DNA of 64,000 bases from Dendrocalamus latiflorus (lineage: Eukaryota; Streptophyta; Magnoliopsida; Poales; Poaceae). Below are positions 46,966 to 56,704 of this stretch, piece after piece. The notes below the pieces were generated by a model. That model worked only from the letters and a program-made list of their open reading frames with translations. It was not told where the DNA came from and made no database searches. A program made the position numbers and the translations under genes. The DNA is taken from NCBI GenBank assembly GCA_017311315.1, contig CM029626.1, positions 27,266,672-27,330,671 of the forward strand, in the 5' to 3' direction. Within the stretch, counting starts at the first letter, position 1. Each line of letters opens with the position of its first letter.

Positions 46966-47250
46966 GCCTAGTCGGAGTAGCTGCGAGCGCTCCACCCCCT
47001 ACCTTTCGAAGGGGTGGCAGCGGAGCTGGTGCCTAGTCGAAGTAGACGCGCGAGCGCTCCGTCCCCTACCTTTCGAAGGGGTGGCAGCGGAGCTGGCGCC
47101 TAGTCGAAGTAGACGCGCGAGCACTCTGTCCCCTACCTTTCGATGGGGTGGCAGCGGAGCTAGTGCCTAGTCGAAGTAGACGCAGGAGCGCTCCGTCCCC
47201 TACCTTTCGAAGGGGTGGCAGCGGAGCTGGTGCCTAGTCGAAGTAGACAC
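46966..47250. repeat. 67 bp tandem repeat, about 4.2 copies, in the Tat element
   Basis: Units start gcctagtcg at 46966, 47031, 47098, 47165 and 47232. Each has the palindromic cctttcgaagg core and ends ggcagcggagctgg(t/c). The first unit is two bases shorter. Confidence 0.93.
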
Positions 47251-47259
47251 TTATTAGAG

Positions 47260-48245
47260 CTTGGGTGCGTGGGAACTTTGACCACGTCTTGTTTATAATC
47301 CGGGGAGTACGCGCAAGGACAACGTCTGCGCGTGCGTGGGGATGTCCGCGTCTTGTTTATACTCAGTAGAGTGCGCAGGGACAACATCCGTGTCTTATTT
47401 ATACTCCGTAGAGTGCGCACGGAGGTAGGCCTCACGGTGCGTCTTCTTTATACTTCGTAGAGTGCGCGTGGAGGCGTCCCCCCGCTGCGTCTTATTTAGA
47501 GTCCGTAGACTGCGCGCGGAGGCGAGCCTCCGCGCGTTGCGGGCGGTGAAGGTGCATGCGGAGGCAGACCTCAACGCTACGTCTTATTTATACTTCGTGG
47601 AGTGCGTGCGGAGGCAGACCTCGACGCTACGTCTTATTTAGAGTCCGTAGACTACGCGCGGAGGCGAGCCTCCGCGCGTTACGGGCGGTGAGGGTGCGTG
47701 CGGAGGCGGACCTCAACGCTACGTCTTATTTAGAGTCTGTAGACTGCGCGCAGAAGCGAGCCTCCGCGCGTTGCGGGCGGTGAGGGTGCGTGCGAAGGCG
47801 GACCTCAACGCTATGTCTTATTTATACTCCGTGGAGTGCGTGCGGAGGCAGACCTTGACGCTACGTCTTATTTAGAGTCCGTAGACTGCGCGCGGAGGCG
47901 AGCCTCCGCGCGTTACGGGCGGTGAGGGTGCGTGAGGAGGCGGACCTCAATGCTACGTCTTATTTAGAGTCTGTAGACTGCGCGCGGAAGCGAGCCTCCG
48001 CGCGTTGCAGGCGGTGAGGGTGCGTGCGAAGGCGGACCTCAACGCTATGTCTTATTTATACTCCGTGGAGTGCGTGCGGAGGCAGACCTCGACGCTACGT
48101 CTTATTTAGAGTCCGTAGATTGCGCACGGAGGCGTCCCCCCACGCGTCTTTGTTTATACTCATACCTGTGTTTTTCACGGAGAGTGCGCGCGCGGACGCG
48201 TGTCTTTGTTCATACTTATGAAGAGTGCGCGCGAAGGTAATCCTT
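47260..48245. repeat. Hierarchical tandem array (92-92-50 bp units in a 234 bp period)
   Basis: gtcttattta marks unit starts at 47631, 47723, 47815, 47865 and 48099, giving 92, 92 and 50 bp units in a 234 bp higher-order period repeated about twice. The left part is less regular. Units contain short self-complementary stretches such as gcgcggaggcgagcctccgcgc. It lies between the stop of the antisense ORF and the end of integrase. Confidence 0.9.
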
Positions 48246-48499
48246 CGCGCACTTCTTGCGGGAAAGAAGACAATTTTTTTGCAAACGTTGAAGTTTATTA
48301 AATTCCCGTTTGCGCGGGTAAGCGATTACAAAAGGTGAGGGACTAACCACTGACCGCTTAGACGGAAACAGCCGCAGCTGTCGTTACCCGGTGATGAGGC
48401 CGTGCTCGATGTGAGCCTCTAGTGCTGGAGGAGTTCACGCGGGAGCCTGGCAAGGTATTTCCCGAAGCCGCCAAGGATCCTCGCGCTAGCGCCCCCGGC

Positions 48500-49426
48500 T
48501 TAGGCGTAGTACCGCCGCAGCCTGTCTGCGTTCCATGTATGGCGAAACGTCTACCCTTCCAATGTGGTGAGGCGGTATGCTCCCTTCTGGAGGGCCTCCG
48601 CGATGATGTACGGGTCTTCCCATCTGGACTCCCGCTTGCCTACCGTCTCCGCGTGGAGTGCCATCTTGAGGACGAGGTCCCCCAGCTGGAATTCGCGCTG
48701 GTACATGGAGCGATCCCGAGCGCGTACCATCTGCCGCGCATACTTTATGACGTGCTGGGTTGCGCTTGCCCGGTCTCCATCAAGGAGGTCCATGGACAAT
48801 TGGCGCTCCTCTTCTGGTGCCTGGACGAGGACCCTTCTCGAGCCTGCCTTTATTTCCTTGGGTGTTACCGCCTCGTCGCCGAAGAGGAGCTTGAATCGCG
48901 TGAATCCCGTCGGGCGTGTCACCGTTGTGCGGAGGGACCAGAGGACGCTATGGAGCTCGCCTAGCCACTTGCCCTTTGGCAACCCAACAAGGCGTTTCTT
49001 GATCGCGGCAGTGATGGCGCCGTTCGCCCGCTCTACCGCACCGTTGGACTGCGGGTGTCCCACCGAGGCGAACCGGAGCGTGATGCCCATGCTGTCACAG
49101 AATTCCTTGAACGGGGCTGCGTCGAATTGCAGGCCGTTGTCGATGGTGATCTCCCTGGGCACGCTGAAGCGGCATATGATATTCTGCCAGAGAAAGCGCT
49201 GCAGGGCTGCCGAGGCAATCTTGGCCAGAGCTACTGCCTCCGGCCACCTGGAGAAGTATTCCAAAACAACCGCTACGAACCGCAGGTTGCCTGGAGCCCT
49301 GGGAAGCGGTCCCACGATGTCGATACCCCACCATGCCAGTGGCCAAACCAGGGGTATAGGGTTGAGGCTCGTCGGGGGCCTGTGGATGGCTCGCCCCATC
49401 CATTGGCAACCTTGACACCGGCACAC
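48500..49426 (-). pseudogene. Tat element integrase
   Basis: Zinc-finger tail (CRCQGCQWMGR), then catalytic core blocks WWGIDIVGPLPRAPG (first Asp), PREITIDNGLQF (second Asp) and GHPQSNGAVERANGAI (Glu), and the C-terminal half (LLFGDEAVTPKEI, YQREFQLGDLVLK, RRYYA). One stop lies just after TTLEG (about 48550). The DD35E residues are present. Upstream the histidine part of the zinc finger lies in another frame. No chromodomain is seen. Confidence 0.88.
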
Positions 49427-49488
49427 GAGATCTTCGGCGTCGGCGACAGCTGTTGGCTAATAAAAACCTTGCCTGAATGCCTTGCCGA

Positions 49489-50250
49489 CTAGCGATCTCG
49501 GTGCAAGATGCGAACCGCATAGGCCCGCATGAATTTCTGCAAGGAGCTGCTTTCCTTCTTCGCACGAGAGGCATCGCAGAAGCGGTGCACAGACCCCTTT
49601 TTTGTAGAGCACCCCGTCAAGCACCTGAAAGGACCTAGTGCGGTGTTGTAAACGCCGGAGCTCGGCGGGGTCGTCCGGCTCCGCGATGCCCTGTAGAAAA
49701 CCAAAAATGGGTTCTCGCCAGTCACTCTGTTGGGTGATCTGGTGGACGAGGGCTGCATCACGGTTGTCCTGCGCGATGGCTGCCGCTGGCAGGACTTCGT
49801 AGAATGCCCCCCGGGAGTTGGGAGCTTCTGGCTGGCGGCCTTTGCAAGGACATCGGCTTGTTCGTTGTCCGCCTGAGGGATGGCTTTCACCGTGACACCC
49901 AAAAAATGCCGCTCCTTCGCTCTTACAGCTACCAGGTATTTGGCTAGTTCCGGGTCCTTGGCTTGGTATGACTTGTCCACATGGCCCGCCACCAGTCGTG
50001 AGTCGGTGCGGACGAGGATGCTCCTTGCTCCCAGTGCTTTGAGCTTCCCGAGGCCAAAGAGTAACGCCTCGTATTCGGCCGTGTTGTTGGTGGCAGGAAA
50101 TGCGAGGCGCGCCGAGTACAACAGGTGGTGCCTATTAGGTGTAGTGACGACTGCGCCGACGCCCGCACCCGCGACGCCGTAGGCTCCGTCAGTGTTGAGC
50201 ATCCACACCGGATCCTCGGGCTGGTTGACAGGCTGAGCTGGGGGGTCCAT
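49489..50250 (-). pseudogene. Second (archaeal-type) RNase H of the Tat element
   Basis: The - strand encodes WMLNTDGAYGVAGAGVG, TNNTAEYEALLFGL, ILVRTDSRLVAGHV and NEQADVLAKAAS. These supply the D-E-D-D acids of a ribonuclease H fold with the AD-x-LAK ending of archaeal-like RNase H. Plant Tat elements are known to have gained this extra domain after losing activity in the first. The catalytic residues are intact here although the rest of pol is broken; the frame shifts after PTPGG. Confidence 0.85.
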
Positions 50251-50345
50251 TCCGCGAGGAAGTCTGCCAGAACTTGAGACTTAATCGCCGTTCGGGAGGC
50301 GTACGTTAGGGAGAATGGGGCAAGCTCAGCTGCCCATTTGCCGAT

Positions 50346-51983
50346 TCACCCTGTGGACTCCTTATTGTGCAGCATCTCCGCCAGGGGTAACGAGGATGGC
50401 ACTGTTATCGGGTGGGCCAGGAAGTAGTGTCGAAGCTTTATTGAGGCCATGACCAGCGCGTAGGTGAGCTTTTTGAGTTCCGTATACTGCGTCTTGGCGC
50501 CCTGGAGGGCTTCGGAGATGAAATACACGGGTCGTTGGAGAGCACCCTCTTCGAGGACAAGGACAGCGCTGACTGCCGTCACTGACGCGGCAAGGTAGAG
50601 CAGGAGGGGAGCCTCTGGCGCCGGGGCAACTAGAGTGGGAAGGCTTGCGAGGTGTTTCTTGAGGTCGTCGAAGGCCTTTGCGCAATCGTCATCCCAATGA
50701 AATCCGTCGTAACCGCGGAGAGTCTTGAAAAATGGCAAGCCTCGTTCCGCTGCCTTAGACAAGAAGCGGCTCAAGGCCGCCATGCGGCCGGCCAGCCTCT
50801 GGACCTCCCTCATCGTCTTGGGTGGTTCCATGCCCAGGATGGCGTCGACCTTGTCGGGGTTCACATGGATGCCTCGTCCGGACACGAGGAAGCCCAAGAG
50901 CTTGCCCGCTTGTACGCCGAAAACACACTTGTCCATATTGAGCTTGATGCCCGCCTTCCTGAGGTTGTCGAAGGTCTCCTAGAGGTCTCGACCATGGAAG
51001 GCAAGCTTCTTGGTTTTCACTACCACGTCGTCGACGTAGGCCTCCACATTCCTCCCGAGCTGAGTGGCTAATGCCAGCGCGACGAGGCGGGTGAAGGTTG
51101 CGCCCGCGTTCTTCAAGCCGAAGGGCATCCTGACGAAGCAGAACATCCCAACCAGCGTAATGAAGCTGGTTTTATCCTCGTCGTCCTTGGCCATGTAGAT
51201 CTGGTGGTAGCCGGAGTAGGCGTCCAGGAAGCTCATGAGCACACACCCTGCGGTGGCGTCGCCCAGTTGATCTATGCGCGACAAAGGGTAGTCATCCTTC
51301 GGGCATGCTTTGTTGAGGGCAGAGAAGTCGATGCACATCCGCCAGGCGCCGCTGGCTTTCTTGACAAGCACCAGATTGGCAAGCCAGTCCAGATGCTGGA
51401 CTTCGCGAATAACTCCAGCCTGGAGAAGCTTCGCCACCTCCACCTTGGCCGCTTGCTGCCGGTCCATGGACATACGGCAAAGCTTCTGCTTGATCGGCTT
51501 GGCGTCGAGGCAGACCGCCAAATTGTGCTCGATGAGGGCACGGCCCACGCCTTTGATGTCCTCCGGGGACCACGCGAAGACATCTGCGTTACTCCGGAGA
51601 ACCTGGAGCAAGTCCTGCTCCACTTCCGGAGGGAGACCTTCGCCGATGGACACGAACTGCCCTTTCGCTTGGAGAGGCACCCTTTTGACCCCGCCCTCCG
51701 GGCGGGGCTTAGGTGTCCATCCTAGAGCGGATGGCGTATCCGCCTCGGATTTGTCAGCGAGGGCGTGTACCTTGTGGTGCGGACTTCTAGCGCCGGCTTC
51801 GACACGCCTAGCGAGGTCCTGGTCGCCGAAGATGGTGATGACACCCTGTGGGCCTGGGAGCTTCCTACATAAAAAGTCGTGGTGGCACCGCCTCGAAGGA
51901 ATTAATGGAGGGTCGGCCCAGTATGGCGTTGTATGGGTGCGGAATGTCCACGACATCAAAGACGATGTCCTCACTTCTGGCAT
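50346..51983 (-). pseudogene. Tat element reverse transcriptase and first RNase H
   Basis: RT blocks are in order: LADLVLVKK-like (LANLVLVKKASG), RMCIDFSALNKACPKD, FLDAYSGYHQI, FVRMPFGLKNAGATF, and the catalytic YVDDVV. A stop after HGRDL (about 50980) precedes ETFDNLRKAGI and the connection region (GFLVSGRGIHVNPDK, PKTMREVQRLAGRM). The first RNase H (LLYLAASVTAVSAVLV, YFISEALQGAKTQYTELKK) has lost the usual catalytic acids, as in other Tat elements. Ends at about 50346. Confidence 0.87.
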
Positions 51984-52269
51984 TGTCGGCCTGGCACAAG
52001 GAGACTCGGAGGCGCACGTGACCCAAGGCCTTCAAGGGCTGGCCGCCGAAACCCTGGAGAGGGGTCTCCGATGGTCTCAAGCGACTCCGAGGGATTCCCA
52101 TGCGATCAAGGGCCTCTACGAACAGGATGTTTGCAGAGCTTCCTCCGTCGATGAGAGTGCGCCTGACGTCGTGACCTACAATGTCGGCCTGGATGACCAA
52201 AGGATCTTGCTGGGGGAACTCCATGCCCTGGGCGTCGGCTGGCGCGAAGGTGATGTTGCAGTGCGGCAT
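51865..52269 (-). pseudogene. Tat element aspartic protease region
   Basis: The - strand encodes RRTLIDGGSSANILF, the D-G-G form of the retropepsin catalytic loop (usually DTG/DSG) seen in plant Tat elements, and downstream PYNAILGRPSINSFEAV, the conserved ILGRP flap-side block. The frame ends in a stop (FM, stop) before the RT frame. Protease would cleave the gag-pol product. Confidence 0.8.
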
Positions 52270-52449
52270 CCCCTGGGGTGGCTGCGCCGAGGAGGTTCTC
52301 GACGAGGAGCCTCGGAGATGACGCTAATGATGCGGCGCTGGGTCCCTCCCGGGGTCCCGACTCGCAGGGGACTTCCTTGCGGCGGCTGCACGTGGGCTGC
52401 TGCAACGGTCGGCGCTCCCGGGGCCCAAACTCGAGCTGTTCGTTGTCGT

Positions 52450-53851
52450 AGCGCCATAAGTTCGGTGCATGCCCATGTGAAGTGGTCACCATAGCCATGC
52501 ACTTCGCACCATCTGCCGTAGTCCAGGATTTCTTGCTCCGCGCGCGGTCTCGCGTTGCGGCTTCCTCCGGGCTCCCTACCCAGTCGCGGGGCGAGGATAA
52601 GTTCTTGGGGAAGGCCCTGTGTAGCGAAGACGTGGCGAGCCTTTTGGGACATTCGCTGGTTATGCCGGGGCTTGCGCCTGCCGCTTGACGAGTTCTCGTA
52701 CGCCCCGGCGTCAACGCGTTTGGAAGCGTCTCCCCCGGATGCTTGCTTGCATTTCGCTCTCAAGCCGCCCTTCGCGTTTCCTTTTTGCGACAAATCCTCC
52801 GCTCGAGCGGTGTCGGAGTCATCACCCTTGCGCCTTCGCGCATCTTCCTCTGCCCGGGCGTACTCTTCCATTTTGTCAAAGAGCTTCGCCACCGACTTGA
52901 CTGGCTTCCGCGCAGTATATTCAGCAAGCGGACCCGGGCGAAGACCCTGTATTGCTGCATTGATGATGGTTGTTTCGTTGACATCTTTGATCTGGTAGCG
53001 TACCTTAGCGAAGCGTTTGTAATAGTCACGGAGTTTCTCCGATGGTTTCTGCTTGACGACGAAGAGCTACTCCGCATCGACGCGCTCGACGTAGTTTCCT
53101 TGGAAGCTGTTGCAGAGGCGGTCGCGGATCTGCTCCCAGGCGTAGATAGAGTTTGGCTTGATGGTGAAAAACCAAGAAAGTGCTACTCCCTGCAACGCGA
53201 GGGGAAGTCCCTTCGCCTTCGTAGTGTCGTCTCCGCCGGCGGCTTCGATAGCGGTCTCGTATACGCGCACGAACTTCCGAGGGTCCGTGTCGCCTTTGTA
53301 CGGGTCGATGGCACTAGGGAACTTGAAGTCCTCTGGCCACGCCGCCTGCTGCAGACCTGCAGAAAGCGGAGACTCCGGGTCCACGCGCCGTGGCAGGATG
53401 CGACTGGACGCGGGGGCACCGCGGCTATCCGCCCTTTCCGGCGCGGGCTCCGATACGACCGCCGGGGGGTTTGCCGACTCCGAGCCTCTCGCATATCCTG
53501 CACGGCCCCACGGAGATCCGCCAGCTCTCGTCGCAGCGTGCCGAGGGCCGTCATCAGGGCATTGGCGGCAATCGTGGCCTGCGCTCCTGGGCTGCCTGCT
53601 ATGGTGGTGTGGTGGACTCCGAGGTCGATGACGGGATCGGACGTCGCGGCGGCGGTGGTGGGGTCGAGTGTCGCGGCGGTGGTGGCGGGGTCGAGCGTCG
53701 CGTCGTGAACACCAGTGTTGGCGACCGTCACGTCTACATCGCTACCCACGCCTACGGCTGCCAATGCTGAAACCCTGGTATTGACGCGAGATTTCGCCGC
53801 TCCCACCTTTTTCTTCTTCGTCGCCGATGATGAAGCTTTCTTTGGTGCCAT
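52450..53851 (-). pseudogene. Tat element gag
   Basis: The frame starts MAPKKASSSATKKKKVG at 53851, followed by an Ala/Thr-rich low-complexity stretch (VGSDVDVTV, DPTTAAATSDP). A frame change near 53390 enters the Retrotrans_gag core (WPEDFKFPSAIDPYKGDTDP, LQGVALSWF, FQGNYVERVD), then a stop (about 53067), then LRDYYKRFAKVRYQIKD and a C-terminal Cys-containing stretch (YGRWCEVHGYGDHFTWAC). Broken by at least one shift and one stop. Confidence 0.82.
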
Positions 53852-53885
53852 CCTTCTTCAGATCTGGGGGCTTGCTCTTTACCTC

Positions 53886-53903
53886 CCCACGGACGGCGCC
53901 AAC
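53886..53903 (-). promoter_or_regulatory. Primer-binding site of the Tat element
   Basis: The - strand next to the 5' LTR reads gttggcgccgtccgtggg; tggcgccgt is the start of the usual plant Gypsy primer site attributed to tRNA-Asp. Confidence 0.65.
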
Positions 53904-54148
53904 TGTTGTGGTTACAGACCAAACAGAGAGAGAGAGTATGGTAGTGGAGAGTTAGGTGAGCAATGGCTTAGGGTTTCCCCATGGCCTGTGTTGTATATAT
54001 ATATCCATATAGGGAGTGCTTTTACAATTATACCCTTACATCCGAGTACTCCCCTCAGGGGTACCTATATCATTACACATGTCCCATTTTGGGCCTTACA
54101 TTCCTCTACCAGGCCTGCTGGGCTTAGGTGGGGGCCACCCCTACAACA
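53904..54148 (-). repeat. 5' LTR of the Tat element
   Basis: 245 bp from TGTTGTGGTTACAGACC to CCCCTACAACA, with a tatatatata tract near 53995. Only the first 80 bp or so match the other LTR. Confidence 0.85.
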
Positions 54149-55529
54149 AAGACAAAGCATAGCTAGTAGAAAAATTATCACAATTAGACTTGCTAGATTG
54201 TGAGGCTAAAGCAATTGATCTATTACCATTATATTTTCTAGCAAAAACATCTAATTCATGAGTTTTCAATTTAGAATAAAGTACATCTATTGTAAGTGTA
54301 CTCATGACATTAGATTCTATAATGGATGTAACCTTCATCTCTCATATAGACATATCTAATGCTCCAAGTAATTGACGTGCATTTTCAGCATCAGTATAAG
54401 TAACATTAACAGCATGTAGGTTACTAAGAATTTTATTAAAGCGGGCAAAAAGATCATCTATTGATTCACCAGGTTTCATCTCAAAACGCATGTAATCCTT
54501 TTTGTACATATCTTGACGTACCTCTTTAATAGTAGATGAACCCTCATGATAATCACATAATCTTTTCCATACCTCATATGCGGATTTAAGATGAACAACA
54601 CGATCAAAATCACTCCTTCCTAGTCCTTGAATTATCAGGTTCCTTGCTATGCTATTTGCCTCCACTTGTGCTATATTTGCTGCTGTTACAGCATCGTTCT
54701 CGGACACTTGATAAGGCTTGTAGACCTTCTCCCATATTACAAAGCCTTGACCTTGAATGTATGCCTCCATCTTCGCTTTCCAATACTGAAAATCAACACC
54801 ATCGAAAACAAAATGTTTTGTGGAATACCTATCCGTCGACATATTTTCTAATCACCGGTTAAGATCAATTAGAGAAATAAACCTGCTCTGATTTTTTAAA
54901 AAATCAGCGAAAACCTTTTTTTAAAAAAATCTATCTTTTTACTTGTTTAATCTGCAAAAACCAGAATTAGAGAAAAAAGCAAACGTTTTCTGATTTTACT
55001 GTAGCAATCACTGTAGCAAATCGCTGTAGCACGGTACTGTAGCAGCGATGTAGCAGTTGCTGTAGCGCCTAGATAATTTCCGATCGATCAGTGAAAACTA
55101 CGTTTTTGCTCAATCTTCCAATCAATTTTTAATTAAAACTAATTCATGTATGTAAGCAACAAAAATACCTACACATAGATCAATGCATGAAGAATCTATA
55201 GGAATCAAAAAACCAAAAAAAAAGGATAATAGATGCAAAATAAAAAAACTCACAAACTTTATTCAAAAACTGCAGAAACTGTTCACTTTTTTCCTTTGCC
55301 TCAAAGACGCATCCATGCCTGCATCCTTTACTTTATTCGCTCTCTGCCATATCGCCGCGCTTCTTTTTCTCACGATCACCCCAAAAGCTGTTTCTTTTTT
55401 TTAATACCCAACCAACCGGTGGCTGTATATATATACACACACACACATGCAGCCCCCTAAAACACCTCTTCAAACTCTACTTAAAATCTTAATCCAACTC
55501 CATCTAGACCTTAAAATCCTAATCCAACT

Positions 55530-55531
<2 letters not shown>

Positions 55532-55617
<86 letters not shown>
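55532..55617. repeat. (TA)n microsatellite, about 85 bp
   Basis: Uninterrupted TA dinucleotides within the 5' LTR of element C, absent from its partner LTR apart from a short tatatatata tract. Confidence 0.97.
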
Positions 55618-55620
<3 letters not shown>

Positions 55621-55629
55621 TAAATAACA

Positions 55630-55839
55630 GGGGCACCTAGGTGTCTGGGCACCAAGTCTCCCTACCTTTGGATTGCTTTTAGATGCGTACTAGTGTGATT
55701 GAGACTTTCCATCCATGATTAAGACTTTCCTTCCATGATTGATTTAGCATGCCTAATATATTACATACCATTGCACTAGCACGTATCTAAAAGCAATCTA
55801 ACGGCAGGGAGCCTAGGTGTCTAGGCACCTTGGTGTCCC
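55630..55839. mobile_element. MITE with long inverted repeats in the LTR of element C
   Basis: The left end ggggcacctaggtgtctggg, continuing to ggattgcttttagatgcgt, is mirrored by the right end read in reverse (gggacaccaaggtgcctaga, to agattgcttttagatacgt), giving inverted repeats of about 65 bp around a loop of about 80 bp. No convincing target duplication was found. Confidence 0.75.
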
Positions 55840-56704
55840 ATTTCAGCGTCCTATACACACACACACACATGCAGCCCCCTAAAACACCTCTTCAAACTCT
55901 ACTTAAAATCTTAATCCAACTCCATCTAGGCCTTAAAATCCTAATCCAACTCTAACTAAGCCTTAAAATCCTAATCCAACTCCAACTAGGCCTAGGCCTT
56001 TTTACCTCAATTAGACTTTTGGTCCACTAATTTTCAAGAGACCCGAAACCCTTCCTAATACGGGTTTTTCACACTCACGACTTTTCTAACGCATCACGTG
56101 TCGAAGCCTCTAGGACCGTACCTCCCGTAGCTTCTCCACGTATCATCCACCTTTGATCTCCATATGCCCCAAGCATGAGCCCGATCCTCTCGTGACCTCC
56201 TTGACTATCTGAACCTCGGATCTCCCCATCCTAGTTCCGGTCCACCTCGTCACCGACCATGATCGCCTCCATGCTCAACCTGCACATGCAAGACCAAAGA
56301 ACATTTTTCCGGCACAAGTTCGTCTCAACTTGACCAACATCAGTCCGCACACACGCGACACAACTCGCATAACACCGCTAAATAAAATCACCAATTATTC
56401 ATCATAATAAATTAACCATTGTCAATTATTCATCACCAAAATATCCTAAACCTAGCCACATGGTCTAACAGAATGTTTCTTGGTTTGTTTGGTCTCTTTT
56501 AAACATTTTTTTGGGTACCTAGTCCCTCTCAGGCTGCTGGTGGTTTAAGTTTTCTATTTGCTTAGCCTGGTCACTCTCTGGCATCTTTTCTTGTTATGAG
56601 ATAAATCTTTTGATGCAGTGGTCAATTACAAATAAGGGACATCACAATGTATCTGGTATACATTGTCGACTTTTTATTAAACTCATAGAACAATGAATAG
56701 ACAG

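Larger units (their letters stand above)
43109..54148 (-). mobile_element. Tat-lineage Ty3/Gypsy retrotransposon with antisense extra ORF
   Basis: Flanked exactly by aagac (43104-43108 and 54149-54153). On the - strand the order is 5' LTR, primer-binding site, gag, protease, RT, RNase H, second RNase H, integrase, about 1.3 kb of tandem repeats, an extra ORF on the opposite strand, and the 3' LTR. Two RNase H domains and an extra ORF between integrase and LTR are diagnostic of the Tat clade. Each protein region contains stops or shifts. The LTRs are short for the clade (245 bp) and the 3' copy is mostly deleted. Confidence 0.88.
41384..54842 (-). pseudogene. Element C gag, split by the Tat Gypsy insertion
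   Basis: The N-terminal part (54842-54154) starts MSTDRYSTKHFVFDGVDFQY and carries the UBN2-type core (HLKSAYEVWKRLCDYHEG, LFARFNKILSNLHAVNV). After the insertion, 43101-42835 encodes SSLTDEQLEQLPEDDLALL and the knuckle CYECGDLNHIRSKC. 42838-42077 is a long acidic and coiled-coil region (KIKKYDTLIEYLNSEIARL; Cys pairs such as SCSNCPKL recur). 41836-41384 holds a second knuckle, CIYCGRDGHLNEFC, in a basic context. The target duplication aagac marks the split. Frameshifts near 54340 and 42836 add damage. Coiled coils after gag are reported in Sireviruses. Confidence 0.8.
38839..56470 (-). mobile_element. Sirevirus-like Copia element C with deleted pol, hosting a Gypsy element
   Basis: The 5-mer gaatg flanks it exactly (38834-38838 and 56471-56475). 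On the - strand the order is LTR, gag, zinc knuckle, coiled coil, second zinc knuckle, then directly the tail of RNase H, a 1.1 kb non-coding region with four purine tracts, and the LTR. Protease, integrase, RT and most of RNase H are missing. The multiple purine tracts and the long gag with coiled coil are features described for Sireviruses. An 11 kb Tat element sits inside gag (43109-54148). Confidence 0.85.
54905..56470 (-). repeat. 5' LTR of element C, edge lost and interior expanded
   Basis: Collinear with 38885-40022 but lacking about the first 46 bp (TGTAGGATCG... is absent). It is lengthened by a duplication of about 100 bp, a TA microsatellite and a MITE at 55430-55950. It ends CATGGTCTAACA at 56470. 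Confidence 0.85.

Noticed and set aside
48564..49415. 283-codon frame on the + strand
   Set aside because: Antisense shadow of the Tat integrase; no start context or domain of its own.
51310..52494. 394-codon frame on the + strand
   Set aside because: Antisense shadow of the Tat RT and protease region, open because of GC-rich codon use.
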